From contig CM067515.1 of assembly GCA_034509495.1 (NCBI GenBank), positions 16,731,249 through 16,795,248 of the forward strand: a stretch of DNA of 64,000 nt, written 5' to 3'. The notes beneath the pieces were generated by a model. The model ran no database searches. It was not told the DNA's origin and worked only from the letters and a program-made list of their open reading frames with translations. The translations under genes and the position numbers were made by a program. The stretch's first letter is position 1. Each line of letters begins with the position of its first letter. This DNA is from Acestrorhynchus altus. Lineage: Eukaryota; Chordata; Actinopteri; Characiformes; Acestrorhynchidae. Of the stretch, positions 51,701-61,289 are shown piece after piece.

Positions 51701-54700
51701 TGGTGCTGCTACATCTCAGACCTCAGGTTAGCCCTTTCCTGGTCCCCTGCAGTTTGCTTATCATCAGCAAGTTGGTGTGGATGATGCATTGATCTACCCA
51801 CTGCAGAAGGCACAATTCCATCTGGACCAGAACAACACCACAGTGAGAATCACTTTTTTTGATTTCTCAAGTGCATTTAATACAAATCCAATGATGGGTA
51901 AAAGGCATGTGGATAAGTCCATGACAGCCTGGGTCCAGGACTATCTGTCTCATAGGCCCCAGTTTGTGCAGATGGGAGCACCTCAGGGAACTGTACTCTC
52001 CCCCTTCCTCTTCACCCTGTTCACCAAGGACTTCCACAACACGACTTTTGCCCCCTTCAGAAATTTTCTGATGACTGTGGTGGTTGGATGCATCAGGAAT
52101 GGACAGGAAGGTGAATATTGAGACCTAGTGGGCAGCTTTATGGAGTGCTGTGCAAAAAAACATCTGCTCTTTAATGTGACCAAGACCAAGGAGATGTGGA
52201 CCACAATCTGTCCTGTTACCATCAATGGTCAGAATGTTGAGTTAATTGACACTTATACACAAATATCTTTGTGTCCTGTTTGACAGCCATTTTGACTTGA
52301 AGGCCAACACTGAGGCTGTATACAAGAGGGGGATGAGCAGTCCTGTACTTTCTGAAGAAGCTCAGGTCCTTCAATATGTGCAGCAAAATGTTGGCTATCT
52401 TCTACCAGTCTGTTGTTACAGGGGCAGTCTTCTTCATAGCAGTCTGCAACATCTGATCAAGAAGGTTGGATCTTTTATGGGATGCTAACTGGAGAGCTTT
52501 GAGGTTGTGGTGGAAAGTAGAACTCTCAGCAAACCGATTGCTATCCTGGACAACCCATCTTACCCCTCCATGACTTACTGGTCAGACAGTGGAGCACTTT
52601 CAGCAACAGACTCATTCAGCTCCGCTGTAACAGGAGGTCGTTTATATCAACAGAACATGCTTATTGAATATGGCTGGACATTATTACGCCTTCTATCCAA
52701 TCATTGCACCAACAGTTTATCTACATTTGTACGTAACTGACAGACTCACTAAATGGATGGACATTACTACTGTTCTATATCTCTTTGCACAGATATTATT
52801 CAGATCATCTATTCATATCTTTTGCATAGACACTTTGCCTATACATGTACGTGACAGACAATATTGTTACTACTGTTCCTGGCATATTACACACTAAATA
52901 CTCATAACTGCACATTATTTGTTCTGTAGATCAGTAGTTTTAGATTTTAGATGATCTGTCTATCTATCATGTTGGCTGGAGCAGATTCTGGGTAGGTAAG
53001 TGTAATCAGGAGGCAAGGTGCAAAGAAAGGGAAAGGGAAGGTGATGCAAAGCTGTTTGATGTGATAGTGTGGTGGAAGTGAGGGGCTATATAGGCTGAGT
53101 GGAAGATTACACTAAGTAAGAGACTAATATCCAAAATCATAAAGTTAGAGATCAAACATTTCTTTAATATTATAACCAAGATCTCCATCTCTTACATTTT
53201 CAAAACAACAAACATGGAAAAGAACAAAAGTATAGGCACCCTGCAGGGTCAGTATATAGTAACAACCCCTTATCACAGCTTGTCAATGCCATTGTAGGAG
53301 TTTTCAGTTCTTGTTTGGGGGATTTTCACCAATCTGTCCTGCAAAAAGATTTTAGTTCTGTGAAAAGTTTGGGTCTTCATGCTGCACTTCTCCACAGATT
53401 TTCATTAATATTTAGGTGGGGACTGTGAAGTACAGGGGAAGCCTTGAGAAAGTCCATTCTTCATAGATTTTGAGATGTGATGAGGATCAGTCTCCTACCG
53501 AGGAACCAATTCTTTTTTTCATCTTCAGCTTTTGTTCAGGTGGTGTGATGGCCACTAACAGAATATACTGATAGTTAACTAAATCCACGCTTGCCTTTAC
53601 TAGTGAAATATTCCCATTACCTGTTTTATATTTTAGCTTCCTCATTCAATAGGATTTTTATTTTGCATGTGCACCAGGCTTGTTTAGATGCTCCTGTGAA
53701 AACATTTAATGCTGAATTTTGTTGTGAAGTTGCAAGAAAGGCCTCCTTTTAAAGACTTCTCCGTGAAGGACACGTTTGTGCAGGAGTTTGTGTACAACTG
53801 AACATTTGCTATCTTTTTTGCTGCTTTTCAGTCCAATGATTTCTAAACCTACAAAATCACCTGACATTTCCTAACAATTATTTTTCTCTTTGGGTGACCA
53901 AGCTTCACATGGTTCTTTATTTTCCACAACAAAAAATAATTTGCACAGTTTGCTTAAAATATATAAATTAATGTTTCATCTTTAACTGTATGATTTTTAG
54001 AGATAACTTTGATTACATTCTACAGCTATTAACAGGAACAGGGGCACCCAAATATTTGTATGTTCAGCACTAGAAAAAGCATGTTCAAGCTGACTATTCC
54101 TCTCAGGACATCTGAACACCCCTTACTGCATTAACTTGTGTAAAAATCCATTATGGCTAAGCTCATACAAAGAGTTAGACAGGTTTTATTGGAATCATTA
54201 AGGCTCTGCCCTCTGCAATGTCATGTCAAGCGTTAACATGCACTAATTCCTCCTTTTGGGTCTCTGCACAACTAAAGGCGGGTGACTCAGTTTTAGACAT
54301 AGTGTACGTAGAAAGAGCACTGACATCATCAGTCTCTTATAGCCTGTCACTATAATGCTGCAGTGAAGCATAGCAAAATTATATGAGACCCATTAATGCT
54401 CTCATCATTTGAATTTTCAAAAATCTTAATCCTGATTAGAAACTTTCTTTCTCTCAAGCAGGACCAGTCAAGTTCTCCTCTGAGTGCAGGACGCATTTTC
54501 ATAGAATTTACCACAACACAAGGGATTGCGCAAGGCCAGCATGTACGTATGCATTTCAGCTTTTCTGCTTTTGTTTTTACACTACGCTATGTTCAGACCG
54601 CAGGCAAATCACATTTGTTTCTCATATCAGGTCTGATCAGATTTATATGTCCAGACATCACAAACCTATGTGCATATGTTGCTGTGATTGACAGAAAATA

Positions 54701-57700
54701 TATTTTGAAACCTGATTTGAGCATTCAGACAAATCTGATTGTAAGCACATTTTAAACCACCTCTGATTAAATGGAACTGATTAGCAATAATCAGATTTCA
54801 TGTGTATTTATTTTGCTGTCCAGATACATTCTAGATATGCCCAAAATTGGATTTAGGCTGGCAGTCTGAACATAGCTTTAGTTACTAATCTGAAAGCTTA
54901 AGATCATAAAAAAAACTTTAATTTCTTCATTAAATCCACAAGGAAGTATGAGATTGCAATGCTATTTGGAAAAAAAGTTAAAGGTTACCAGGAACAGTAA
55001 ATGATAAATTCTGGCAACATGCCAGATGTCTCAGCATGGAGTTGTTGAGGTTCCTAGTGATGTACTGCAATAATTCATCCTATGCAGCTTGGATATTCTC
55101 AATTAATCGTTTGAAATAGTACCCCACACCATTTCACTAGGCTCAACAAAAGCCTAGTTTAGGGGTGTCCAATCTTATTCACAAAGGGCTGGTGTGGCTG
55201 GAGGTTTTCATTCCAGACAAATGGATCAGTTGTTTGAAAACTGGCCCGTTGATTAAATAAGTGAGATCAGGTGTCACAAGTGGTTGTTTATAATGAAAAC
55301 CTGCAGTCACAATGGCCCTTTGCATATAAGATTGAACACCCCTGGCCTAGTTTGACAACAAAACATACAAATCTTGGTTCTGACCACAGTGCATCCATAC
55401 ACGTGGTCTTCTCCAAAAAGACAATAGCATTCTGAGTGACACTATTGCCGTTTTTTTGGACAAGTGTGGATTTAATCTATTAGCTCTGTAGCTTTAGAGA
55501 AAATCTACACTAGTCTGATTTTTTACATTTGAAATATGAGGGACAATTATGCATGTATTTAAGATAACTACACACCGTCTACACACACTCTACATACCGT
55601 CATCAACCACCAGAGGAGCCTGTTCAATGACATATTGCTCATTCCCAAGTGCAGGACCAGTAGACTTAAAAACTCTTTTGTCCCACAAGCCATCAGACTG
55701 TACAAATCCTCTCTTTGGGTGGTAACAGGAGGACACAGGGTTGGAAGGAACAGTAACCAGTAACTAGCAACTAGTATCCAGTAACTAGTAACCAGTAACC
55801 TGCAACCTGCAACCCAACCACCACAACACAGATTTGACTTTGTGCAATAAACAGTTAACAAGTGCAATAATAATGTGCAATACCCCCTCCTACAGGACTC
55901 TTTTTTCATGGACTATCTATCTATATTGTGCTGTATAATGTCATATAGTCTCTATATTATGTATTCTTTATACTTCTATAGTGTTTCTTTACTAAATTAG
56001 TATCTTCACTATCTACTTTTTGCTGTACTTTATTGATGCTGCTGGAACCTTAATTTCCCTGAGGGAAATGGATCAGTACAGTTCTATAAAGTTCTATCTA
56101 ATCTATCTAGTTATTTTAAGGCATGACATATTCATGTTCTACATTTTTGTTGTATTGTGTTTTTATGTGGAGTCCAGTTTTGATTTGGCATGGGTTTATT
56201 GTCCATACTTCACTTTACATGACTCTTTTTCTTTGTTTAACACTACGATTGAACTGATTGCCTTTAAGACCGTCTCTGTTCTCACTGTCCAACTTGTTTT
56301 GTGCCTCAAACAAAAGCAGTCTGGGCAGAAACATTCCTTTTAATGTAATGAAACACTCCTTGTGACTTCAGTGTGAAGGGATGTTAAGTCGGAACTTTCT
56401 GCACTTGGAATGGAAATTATTTTATTTGGGAATAGACACAAGTTACCAGTTTGTTACATTCATTCATTTTCCGAACCGCTTATTCCTGAATAGGGTCACG
56501 GGTGAGCCAGTGCCCTGCCAGCAACTCTGAGTGCAAGGGTGGGAAACAACCCTAGACAGAGCTCTAATCCATCATAGGGCAAACACACATCCACACACTA
56601 AGGGCCACTTTAGAGTCACCAATTCACTTACCATGCATGTCTTTGGGGGAAACCGGAGTACCCGGAGGAAACCCACGCGAACACGGGGAGAACATGCAAA
56701 CTCCACACAGAAACTTCCCAGGTCACCCCACCCGGGGATTGAACCCAGGTGCTTCTTGCTGTGAGGCAACAGCGCTAGCCACTGCACCACCATGCCTCAG
56801 TGGCTTAGGACCAGCATATCTATCTGATATGATGCAGCGATACTAGCCAGCAGAAGTCTCAAGGTAAAGAATAAACATGAGAAGTGGAGTTTAGCTACTG
56901 TTGACAGAGAGCATTAGAAGAACCCCAACACTGGACACTTTTAAATCTAGACTGACAATGTTCCTTTTTGATCAGGCTTTCAGCTCAAATTGAACACTGT
57001 TATCTCTGTCCTGTAACAACATTTCTCTCATTCTGTTCTGTTTATTTTTATTTATTTCTTCTAAATGTTCTCTCTCTTTTTAAAGATTCATTATGATTAA
57101 ATTTTATTTCTTAATTGCTGATTTGATGTCTAATTTTATCTCTGTTTATGTAAAGCACTTTGAATTTGCTACTGTGTATGAAAGGTGATTTACAAATAAA
57201 CCTTGCCTTGCCTTAAATTGTTATAGGCCAAACAGTTGGATCTATGTAAATGAACTAGGTTTTGTGACATGTTTTTTGCAGCTTACTTTCCATTTATAAG
57301 TGTGCTAAATATGTTTTTTCATTACATGGGTCTTGTAAGGCTATCAAGTATTTATTGTGAAGCATTCATTAAGAACTAAGGAATTCATATAGTTGCTGTA
57401 ATGCACAAACTGTATAGCCATCTCTTCTTTTTTGCCATATTGTTAATCTGGAATCTGGAAGTTGTTATTTCCATTGCATTAGAATTTTGTGATGGATGAA
57501 GCAGTAGATTTTTTAATGGTGATTTTTATTGATGATGTTTTTAGTCTCAGTGCAAAGGAATGTGGAGGGAGGTTAGAGTTCCTTCATTTGAAAACACTGT
57601 AACCTTCTGGTTTATTTGTGAAGGCTATCAGAAATGCAGAACTTCATCTATATTCATGTTTCTATGTAAACGATGCAGTGTTATGCTGCAACTCCCAGGG

Positions 57701-58951
57701 TGGTTCTCCACCCTTGGGTAGGGCCGAGAGTTCTCCTCTACACAAGCACCTGTCCGACAGCCAAAACAAAGAAAGATATGAAGTTGTTATATTTCTATAT
57801 CTGTGTGGCAGAAAATAATGGTTTTATTAAAGAGAAATTGAAAAACAATGGAAAATGGGAAAGATTCTCCTCAGGGAATCTATTTAGCAACAAGATAGAG
57901 AGTTGGCTCTTAAAAGCAGCAGTGCTACACAAGCTAGAATCTTCACCAGCAAAACATGCCTGTTTCAGCTTAGGAAGTGAGATAACAAGCTTCTGAGTTG
58001 AATCAGGTGTGTCAGGGCAGGGAGAATGCTAAACTGTGCGAATCTATGGCCCATCCATGTATTTAGGTTAAAAAACTTTTAATTAATTTCAACAGTATTT
58101 CAGAAAACTTTGGGAACTTCCTTTGGGAAATACCCGCTCTAATACTAAAGCAGAAACTGTGATAAACATGAAGTTAAGTTTTGCAGCTAAACATACTCAG
58201 GGAAGCAGAAGCTTGAGTATAAAATACTAAAATGTAAATGGTTGAGGTATACATACAGTGAGTAATGAGGCCAAACAGTCCCCAGTGAATTTTTATTTAC
58301 TTATTTATTTTTCATCAACCTCAGTAATACATATAAACAATGTATATTGTCATTGTCACACAAAAACCTTCTCTGACGTGCCAACTGTACTGGAGGGGAA
58401 AAAAATCAATGGAAAATAGAGATAAAATTTTATTAAATTTGTAATTTTGGGGCAGTTCTATTGGTCCATTCATCATAAATTGCACACTGCCAGATTCACA
58501 CTATGTATATGCATATATACAAATATTTATGTATGTATATTCAAATTGTGGTTCTTTTCAAAGTGGCTCAGATTGTTACAGTCACTCCAGTTGCAGGTGT
58601 TCTGAAAGAGGGTCCAGTTCATCAGTTTTGGGTCACATGTGTTGGTTTCTGTACACACTGTTTCTGTTAGATTTCTGAAACACTTACAGTCACATCATCC
58701 GGACTGTGTCCATCCAGCCCTCCTGGGTAATTCTTTGACATTCAAGGAGAACTCTTGTAAAGGCCGAACCTTCACTGAAACAGCTGGGATCTTTGGAGCT
58801 TCCCCAGATATCTCTTTAGCTTCTGATACCGAATGCTCCAGTACAACAATGCACCAGATAACCAGAGAGAATGGCATATGTTTGCTTTTACCTGGACAGT
58901 GATGTGATGTGTTATGTATGAAGCGTCTTTCCTGCATCCCTTGCATTTCCA

Positions 58952-59042
<91 letters not shown>

Positions 59043-59969
59043 TAATGGTGTTTGAAACAGGAAGCTTCAGCCTCACATTTACCTTTATAAGTGGAACCGT
59101 TCAGTGCATAACTCCATTTTAGTCCATTTGAGTCCATCAAGTGTATTACTGGTGGAGAGAAACAAGTCCATTTGCAGCGACCATCTCACCTGTGCTCACA
59201 TTCACCCTTTCACTCTCATAAAGGCATGAGTGGCCACTCAAATTCAGGAACTTTAAAGGGCTCTTATCACAGAAAGTGTCAATGATCCTCACTTTCTTTA
59301 ATTAAAAGAGTTTGATTAAGTTTGTTCTGCCCACACAGTCCATACAATATGAATATGGAAACCAAGCTGCAAAACTTTTTTGTTGTTGTGATGTCACAAA
59401 ATTGTGCATTTGCATATGTTTATTGTTCCAGTCTTTTTCTCATTAAAGTGCAAAACAAGGTCAAGTCAATTTGAATAAAACTCATTTGGGTTTTGGGTTC
59501 TTCTGGTCAAATGTATTATTATTTTTATAAATGCAAATAAACTAATTCTAAGGAGACACATTAACATTATAAATTAGCTTTAGGAGGAAGAAATATACTA
59601 CAAGAAAAATGTAGGATTATGTAGGATATCAGCCCTTTAATTTAAGATGATATACTGCCCAACATGGAAACGGTTGGGTTGAAGTGTGGGAGATTTCAGT
59701 GCAATTAAGCATAATAATGTTCTTGTTCATCTAAACTGTTATTTTACATCAGTCAATATGTTTGACTTGAATAAAACCTGCTGTTGCATCAAATGACAGG
59801 ATGTGGTGCATTATTCTGTATTATTCATCAACTACTTTCATTATGCAGTGAAAGGGAATGAGTCTGAGAAATGATTCACAATCTGATGTTTCTTTCCTTC
59901 TCAGACTATAAAAGATGTGCAAGATTGCTGACAAGGCTAGCAATGAGCCCGTTGTGCGCACAGCCATAG
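33440..59969 (+). CDS. alkal: alkal: ALK and LTK ligand (augmentor/FAM150), complete
   Basis: ALKALs are secreted activating ligands of the receptor tyrosine kinases ALK and LTK; in fish they act in neural-crest and pigment-cell development. Coding exons 33440-33701, 46572-46625, 54462-54542 and 59905-59969 sum to 462 nt (153 residues plus stop), with all junctions in frame. A signal peptide covers about 1-23 (ILLSIMVLLVTSSQC). A variable region with TLLDLLVQVIGDE follows. The conserved augmentor domain (~88-153) has EIVPRD, KDKFIKHFTGP, HFHRIYHNTRDC and AYYKRCARLLTRLAMSPLC. Its cysteines at 114, 128, 137 and 150 match the four conserved family cysteines. The paralog is unresolved: FS-EC and SPLC-Q lean to ALKAL1, while EIVPRD, YHNTRDC and the N-terminal helix lean to ALKAL2. 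The symbol given is the family name. Confidence 0.95.
34045..34503 (-). mobile_element. MITE family A copy 4, best preserved ends
   Basis: Inverted ends tacactatatggacc (left) and ggtgtccacatatatagtgta (right) bound about 459 bp. The interior is antisense to copies 1, 3 and 6 (for example ggtgctggatgatgaccacc). TA occurs at both borders. It lies in alkal intron 2. Confidence 0.75.
35268..35525 (-). mobile_element. MITE family A copy 5 (fragment)
   Basis: Shares cagttccactgctccacagc, tggggggctttacacccctc and other family words, antisense. Both ends are decayed. Located in alkal intron 2. Confidence 0.6.
35936..37306 (-). mobile_element. Near-full-length decayed Tc1-like element, family B
   Basis: Terminal repeats of about 70 bp: tagtgcatccaggaagaatt with ttatgttacagccttattcc at the left, and ggaataaggctgtaacatca with gtgaatactttctggatgga at the right, flanked by TA. 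The interior is the antisense of a transposase gene broken by stops (typical words cttagggttgttgtcctgtt and tttccctcaaccctgactt). Fragments of this family are at 18.5-18.9 and 47.64-47.71 kb. Confidence 0.8.
37430..37980 (+). mobile_element. Tc1-like transposase relic, family C
   Basis: A helix-turn-helix-region remnant (around 37.49-37.61 kb) and a C-terminal remnant (37.75-37.85 kb: ggaaaacactgcattccag, tctgtgaaacatggtggtag) are in order on the plus strand, with the centre deleted. Confidence 0.6.
38080..39725 (-). mobile_element. Dispersed repeat plus Tc1-like element with transposase N-terminus
   Basis: 38.08-38.375 kb is a copy of the dispersed repeat of 9.66 and 28.25 kb. Around 39.03-39.35 kb the minus strand encodes a broken Tc1 transposase N-terminus (paired-like helix-turn-helix, words KQEKAIRR and STGTLKVK). 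The right end tcaggggtgccaaacctttg, then catgccacta, is a common Tc1 terminal repeat. 38.40-38.90 kb is related Tc1 material of uncertain orientation. Confidence 0.55.
40200..40585 (+). repeat. ~30-bp tandem repeat in alkal intron 2
   Basis: About 12 diverged copies of a ~30-bp unit such as tggatcactcatctttattg, then atgatgtgaaa. There is a weak two-unit (60-bp) higher order, in which aaat- and aact-ending units alternate. Confidence 0.8.
41649..41825 (-). mobile_element. SINE-like interspersed repeat fragment
   Basis: Contains gagtcttgcccaaggactct and, antisense, a B-box-like region near gggaatcaaactccagtttc. This is a pattern of fish tRNA-derived repeats. The family is uncertain. Confidence 0.4.
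41888..43211 (+). mobile_element. Decayed Tc1-like element, family E, with nested LINE tail
   Basis: Inverted ends include gatagcaccttttgtctgaa (41902) and its inverse ending ggtgctatcttccag (43189), continuing inward as cttgtgagtaaaagtatt and ccaatacttttactcacaag. The interior is a plus-strand Tc1 transposase relic: tccagagggcaggagtgaag, actggcctagtcagtctaaa, gaaaccctggaaaacc-like end. It has many stops. Confidence 0.8.
41927..42072 (-). mobile_element. LINE 3' tail inserted in the Tc1 terminal repeat
   Basis: Minus strand: a stem region ending gttgtaaaaagcgctatata, then aataaaatttgattgattga. This is the 3' tail of a CR1/L2-group LINE with (GATT)n. It interrupts the family E left terminal repeat and is flanked by cccacc on both sides, a plausible target duplication. 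Confidence 0.7.
43560..43770. other. Candidate conserved noncoding element
   Basis: A non-repetitive island among transposons in alkal intron 2, with balanced composition, a homeodomain-type TTAATTAG and an E-box-like CATCTG. Candidate only. Confidence 0.25.
43925..44480 (+). mobile_element. Tc1-like fragments with an intact transposase N-terminal frame
   Basis: 43.93-44.08 kb is an end fragment related to the 20.1-kb relic. From 44.18 kb an uninterrupted plus-strand frame of 98 codons carries a Tc1-type DNA-binding domain: MGEIPEFKRGQIVGACLAG and ATVSRVMSANH. It stops at 44479 and the catalytic part is absent. Confidence 0.75.
45335..45690 (+). mobile_element. MITE family A copy 6
   Basis: Keeps ggtgtaaagcccccagcact, ttggtgatcatccaacatcc, cactgaatacagtcaaatcc and the right end caggtgtccaaatacttttg. 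The left terminal repeat is missing. Confidence 0.65.
45935..46455 (+). mobile_element. Tc1-like element with internal deletion
   Basis: gcatgcactccacaagacca at the left is inverted relative to gtcttgtggagttcatgcc at 46.36 kb. The right end reads atggctgatcagtgtatg. A short, stop-interrupted transposase N-terminal remnant (46.10-46.27 kb) lies between. It ends 117 bp before alkal exon 2. Confidence 0.65.
46572..46625 (+). CDS. alkal: alkal coding exon 2 (54 nt)
   Basis: Acceptor ttcttttcag and donor gtaaga. It encodes EIVPRDISVKDKFIKHFT, the start of the conserved domain, with phase-1 boundaries on both sides. It sits 12.9 kb after exon 1. Confidence 0.95.
47520..48980. mobile_element. SINE fragments and a solo Tc1 end in alkal intron 3
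   Basis: 47.52-47.63 kb and 48.885-48.98 kb are fragments of the tRNA-derived SINE of 6.77 kb (tgactggaaggttg words). 47.637-47.71 kb is a lone terminal repeat of Tc1 family B. I see nothing coding between them; 46.63-47.5 kb is plain AT-rich intron. Confidence 0.6.
49179..49679 (-). mobile_element. Solo LTR of a retrotransposon
   Basis: 501 bp that on the minus strand runs from TGTCATGTCTGTCACTTG to CACAATCCTGACG, bounded by the 5-bp direct repeat GGCCC (plus-strand 49174-49178 and 49680-49684). The minus strand has a TATA-like tatttaagacc and an AT-rich ttttattaaattcc near the end, as in an LTR promoter and poly(A) region. No internal retrotransposon genes are adjacent. Ty3/Gypsy is likely by style, but this is not proven. 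It lies in alkal intron 3, antisense to the gene. Confidence 0.8.
49822..50200 (-). mobile_element. MITE family A copy 7
   Basis: Begins acactttatggacaaaagt with attgggacattc, then antisense family words (ttttggagcactgctgtgaa, gattgcatttaatgatgaga). The right terminal repeat is lost. Confidence 0.65.
50985..52965 (+). mobile_element. CR1/L2-group LINE ORF2 relic
   Basis: Plus-strand reverse transcriptase fragments: VRITFFDFSSAFNTN (about 51.84-51.89 kb) and GAPQGTVLSPFLFTLF (about 51.98-52.02 kb), preceded by a linker region near 51.15-51.3 kb (DCITNNINFCTD). Frameshifts and stops break the frame, and the YADD region is damaged. It ends with a (CTAT)n-like tail at 52.96 kb. Located in alkal intron 3. 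Confidence 0.75.
53210..54070 (-). mobile_element. Tc1-like relic
   Basis: Antisense transposon sequence (aaagacttctccgtgaagga, gtgcaggagtttgtgtacaa) ending in caggggcacccaaatatttg, a Tc1-style terminal repeat. Located about 390 bp before alkal exon 3. Confidence 0.5.
54462..54542 (+). CDS. alkal: alkal coding exon 3 (81 nt)
   Basis: Acceptor tctctcaagcag and donor gtacgt. It encodes GPVKFSSECRTHFHRIYHN and then TRDCARPA, with two conserved cysteines. An alternative acceptor four bases earlier (tctcaag) does not keep the family's FTGP junction. Confidence 0.93.
55160..55344. mobile_element. hAT MITE with perfect 8-bp target duplication
   Basis: 185 bp with inverted ends taggggtgtccaatcttat and ataagattgaacacccctg. 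It is flanked by the identical 8-mer gcctagtt at 55152-55159 and 55345-55352. 8-bp duplications and CAGGGG-type ends are diagnostic of hAT. No transposase. Located in alkal intron 4. Confidence 0.92.
55565..56105 (+). mobile_element. LINE 3' end (CR1/L2 group)
   Basis: A broken plus-strand frame encodes the LINE ORF2 C-terminus (SFVPQAIRLYKSS), then a tail with ttaatttccctgagggaaat and ataaagttctatctaatcta. A short tandem of agtaactagtaacc-like units lies at 55.75-55.81 kb. Confidence 0.65.
56456..56797 (+). mobile_element. Widespread fish interspersed repeat
   Basis: Near-complete copy of a repeat common across teleosts, with ccgcttattcctgaataggg, gagtacccggaggaaaccca, ggggagaacatgcaaactcc and a tRNA-like end, gattgaacccaggtgcttct. 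An inverted relative with an embedded GT run is at 60.58-60.84 kb. I do not assign a family name. Confidence 0.75.
56798..57217 (+). mobile_element. LINE 3' end with CCTTG tail
   Basis: A frame resembling the ORF2 C-terminus (TLDTFKSRLTMFLFDQAFS) is followed by tatgtaaagcactttgaatt, tacaaataaaccttgccttg and a (CCTTG)n end. This is a CR1/L2-type tail directly abutting the preceding repeat. Confidence 0.7.
57218..58950. other. alkal intron 4, no feature assigned
   Basis: No exon and no clear repeat structure. Open frames near 57.6-58.0 and 58.6-58.9 kb lack any known domain and have no supporting splice context. Confidence 0.4.
58957..59037. repeat. (GT)n(GA)n compound microsatellite
   Basis: About 36 bp of GT followed directly by about 46 bp of GA, in alkal intron 4, about 870 bp upstream of exon 4. 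Confidence 0.95.
59905..59969 (+). CDS. alkal: alkal coding exon 4 and stop (65 nt)
   Basis: Acceptor ccttctcag. It encodes YYKRCARLLTRLAMSPLC, then AQP and TAG. No AATAAA lies in the first few hundred bases after the stop, so the poly(A) site is not defined. Confidence 0.95.
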
Positions 59970-60063
59970 AAAAAGCATGTAAGTAAAAAATATATATTAT
60001 TTTTATTTAATTATTTGCTGGAAAAGTTTGGACAGATCACCAAAGTTCCCTCAGAGAAACTGT

Positions 60064-60233
60064 TTGGTTGGCTGGCTGGCTGGCTGGCTGGTTAGCTGGT
60101 TGGGTGGATGGATGGATGGATGGATGGATGGATGGATGGATGGTTGGTTGGTTGGCTGGTTGGGTGGATGGATGGATGGATGGATGGTTGGTTGGTTGGC
60201 TGGTTGGGTGGATGGATGGATGGATGGATGGAT
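60064..60233. repeat. GGAT/GGTT/GGCT tetranucleotide array with higher order
   Basis: Tetranucleotide runs alternate as (ggct)n, ggttgggt, (ggat)n, (ggtt)n. The block gttggctggttgggtggatg recurs three times at ~60-64-bp spacing, so a longer unit was duplicated. It starts about 95 bp after the alkal stop, so it may lie in the 3' UTR. Confidence 0.9.
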
Positions 60234-60574
60234 ATAAAATTGCGAGCTGTGTTAACATGCAGGATACTAGCCTTCTCTCACATCTCTACTACTGTGTTAA
60301 TGTGCAATATAGGGCCATCAGTCAAACTCATTAGTGTGGCATTGCTGGCTAATGCAAAATGACTACAGCAGCATTAGCATGCTGGCTACCAGCCTTCTAC
60401 ATTGTTACTGCTGTGTTCACGACCCTCGTAGCATCTTTGAGACCTAAAAATAATGTAAATACGATCAAATGAACACACAACCATCTTCTGCATATTGGTA
60501 AACACTTGCCGAGGTTAACACATTTACTGAAAATACAAAGAGGATACTATGGAGGTAGTGTGTGTGTCACACAG

Positions 60575-60705
60575 CTCCAGAGGCCTGGAGGTCTGTGAAG
60601 AGTTTAGTGTGTTCTCCTCATGTCAAGGTTTCCTCCAGGTACTCTGGTTTCCTCCCAGCTCCCAAAAATGCACATGGTAGGTGAATTGGCCATGCTAAAT
60701 TGACC

Positions 60706-60772
<67 letters not shown>

Positions 60773-60840
60773 TGTGATGGACTGGTGCCCTGTCCAGGGG
60801 ATATGATTCCAGTTGCATTCTGGATCAACCACAACCTTAT
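60575..60840 (-). mobile_element. Interspersed repeat interrupted by (GT)n
   Basis: Inverted relative of the 56.46-kb repeat: ggtactctggtttcctccca and gatggactggtgccctgtcc flank a pure GT run at 60709-60770. The run may have grown from a short GT stretch native to this family. Confidence 0.7.
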
Positions 60841-61289
60841 CATCTTTATACACAATGGACACCATGCAGAGCCATGCTCCTTTTATTTACTCCAGGGATC
60901 AGCTGGTAGCACTTAGCAACACAGCTGTGCTACCACAGGTGAAGCACAACCTCTCCTTGTGAACTGCGGAAGAGAAGGCGCGGCAGCTGGGCTGGAGCAA
61001 TGTGTCTTGCTTGGAGGAGATGATACAAGTCCATAATTCCATCTGTTGTTATATTGTTGTAACATGAGTTTGCGTTTCAACAAGATGGACATGCTCACTG
61101 GGATTGTAGCATCATGATGTTTACAGAGTCATGACTAAACCTCAGACATGCTCACTTCATTTGGGAAGACAGGATAGTAAGAGAAAAAGAGGCAAACTGG
61201 CAGTTTTGTGAATGATAGATGGTGTAATTCTGGGCACATCACTGTTAAAGAACAATGGATAAATCCTGACATAAAGGGCCATGTGCCTA

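Noticed and set aside
53715..53800. KDFSVKDTFVQEF-like translation resembling alkal exon 2
   Set aside because: No acceptor or donor fits, and the DNA is part of a Tc1-like relic; the true exon at 46572 fits in phase.
56531..56846. Arg/Pro-rich frames
   Set aside because: They are translations of a common interspersed repeat.
58605..58650. gggtccagttcatc as an alternative alkal exon starting G-P-V
   Set aside because: The frame hits a stop quickly and lacks the conserved cysteine and HFHR motif.
60028..60362. Trp/Gly/Asp-Met repeat 'proteins'
   Set aside because: They are translations of the GGAT/GGCT tetranucleotide array in several frames.
60604..60916. Frames with Thr-His or Cys-Val repeats
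   Set aside because: They are produced by the GT microsatellite inside an interspersed repeat.
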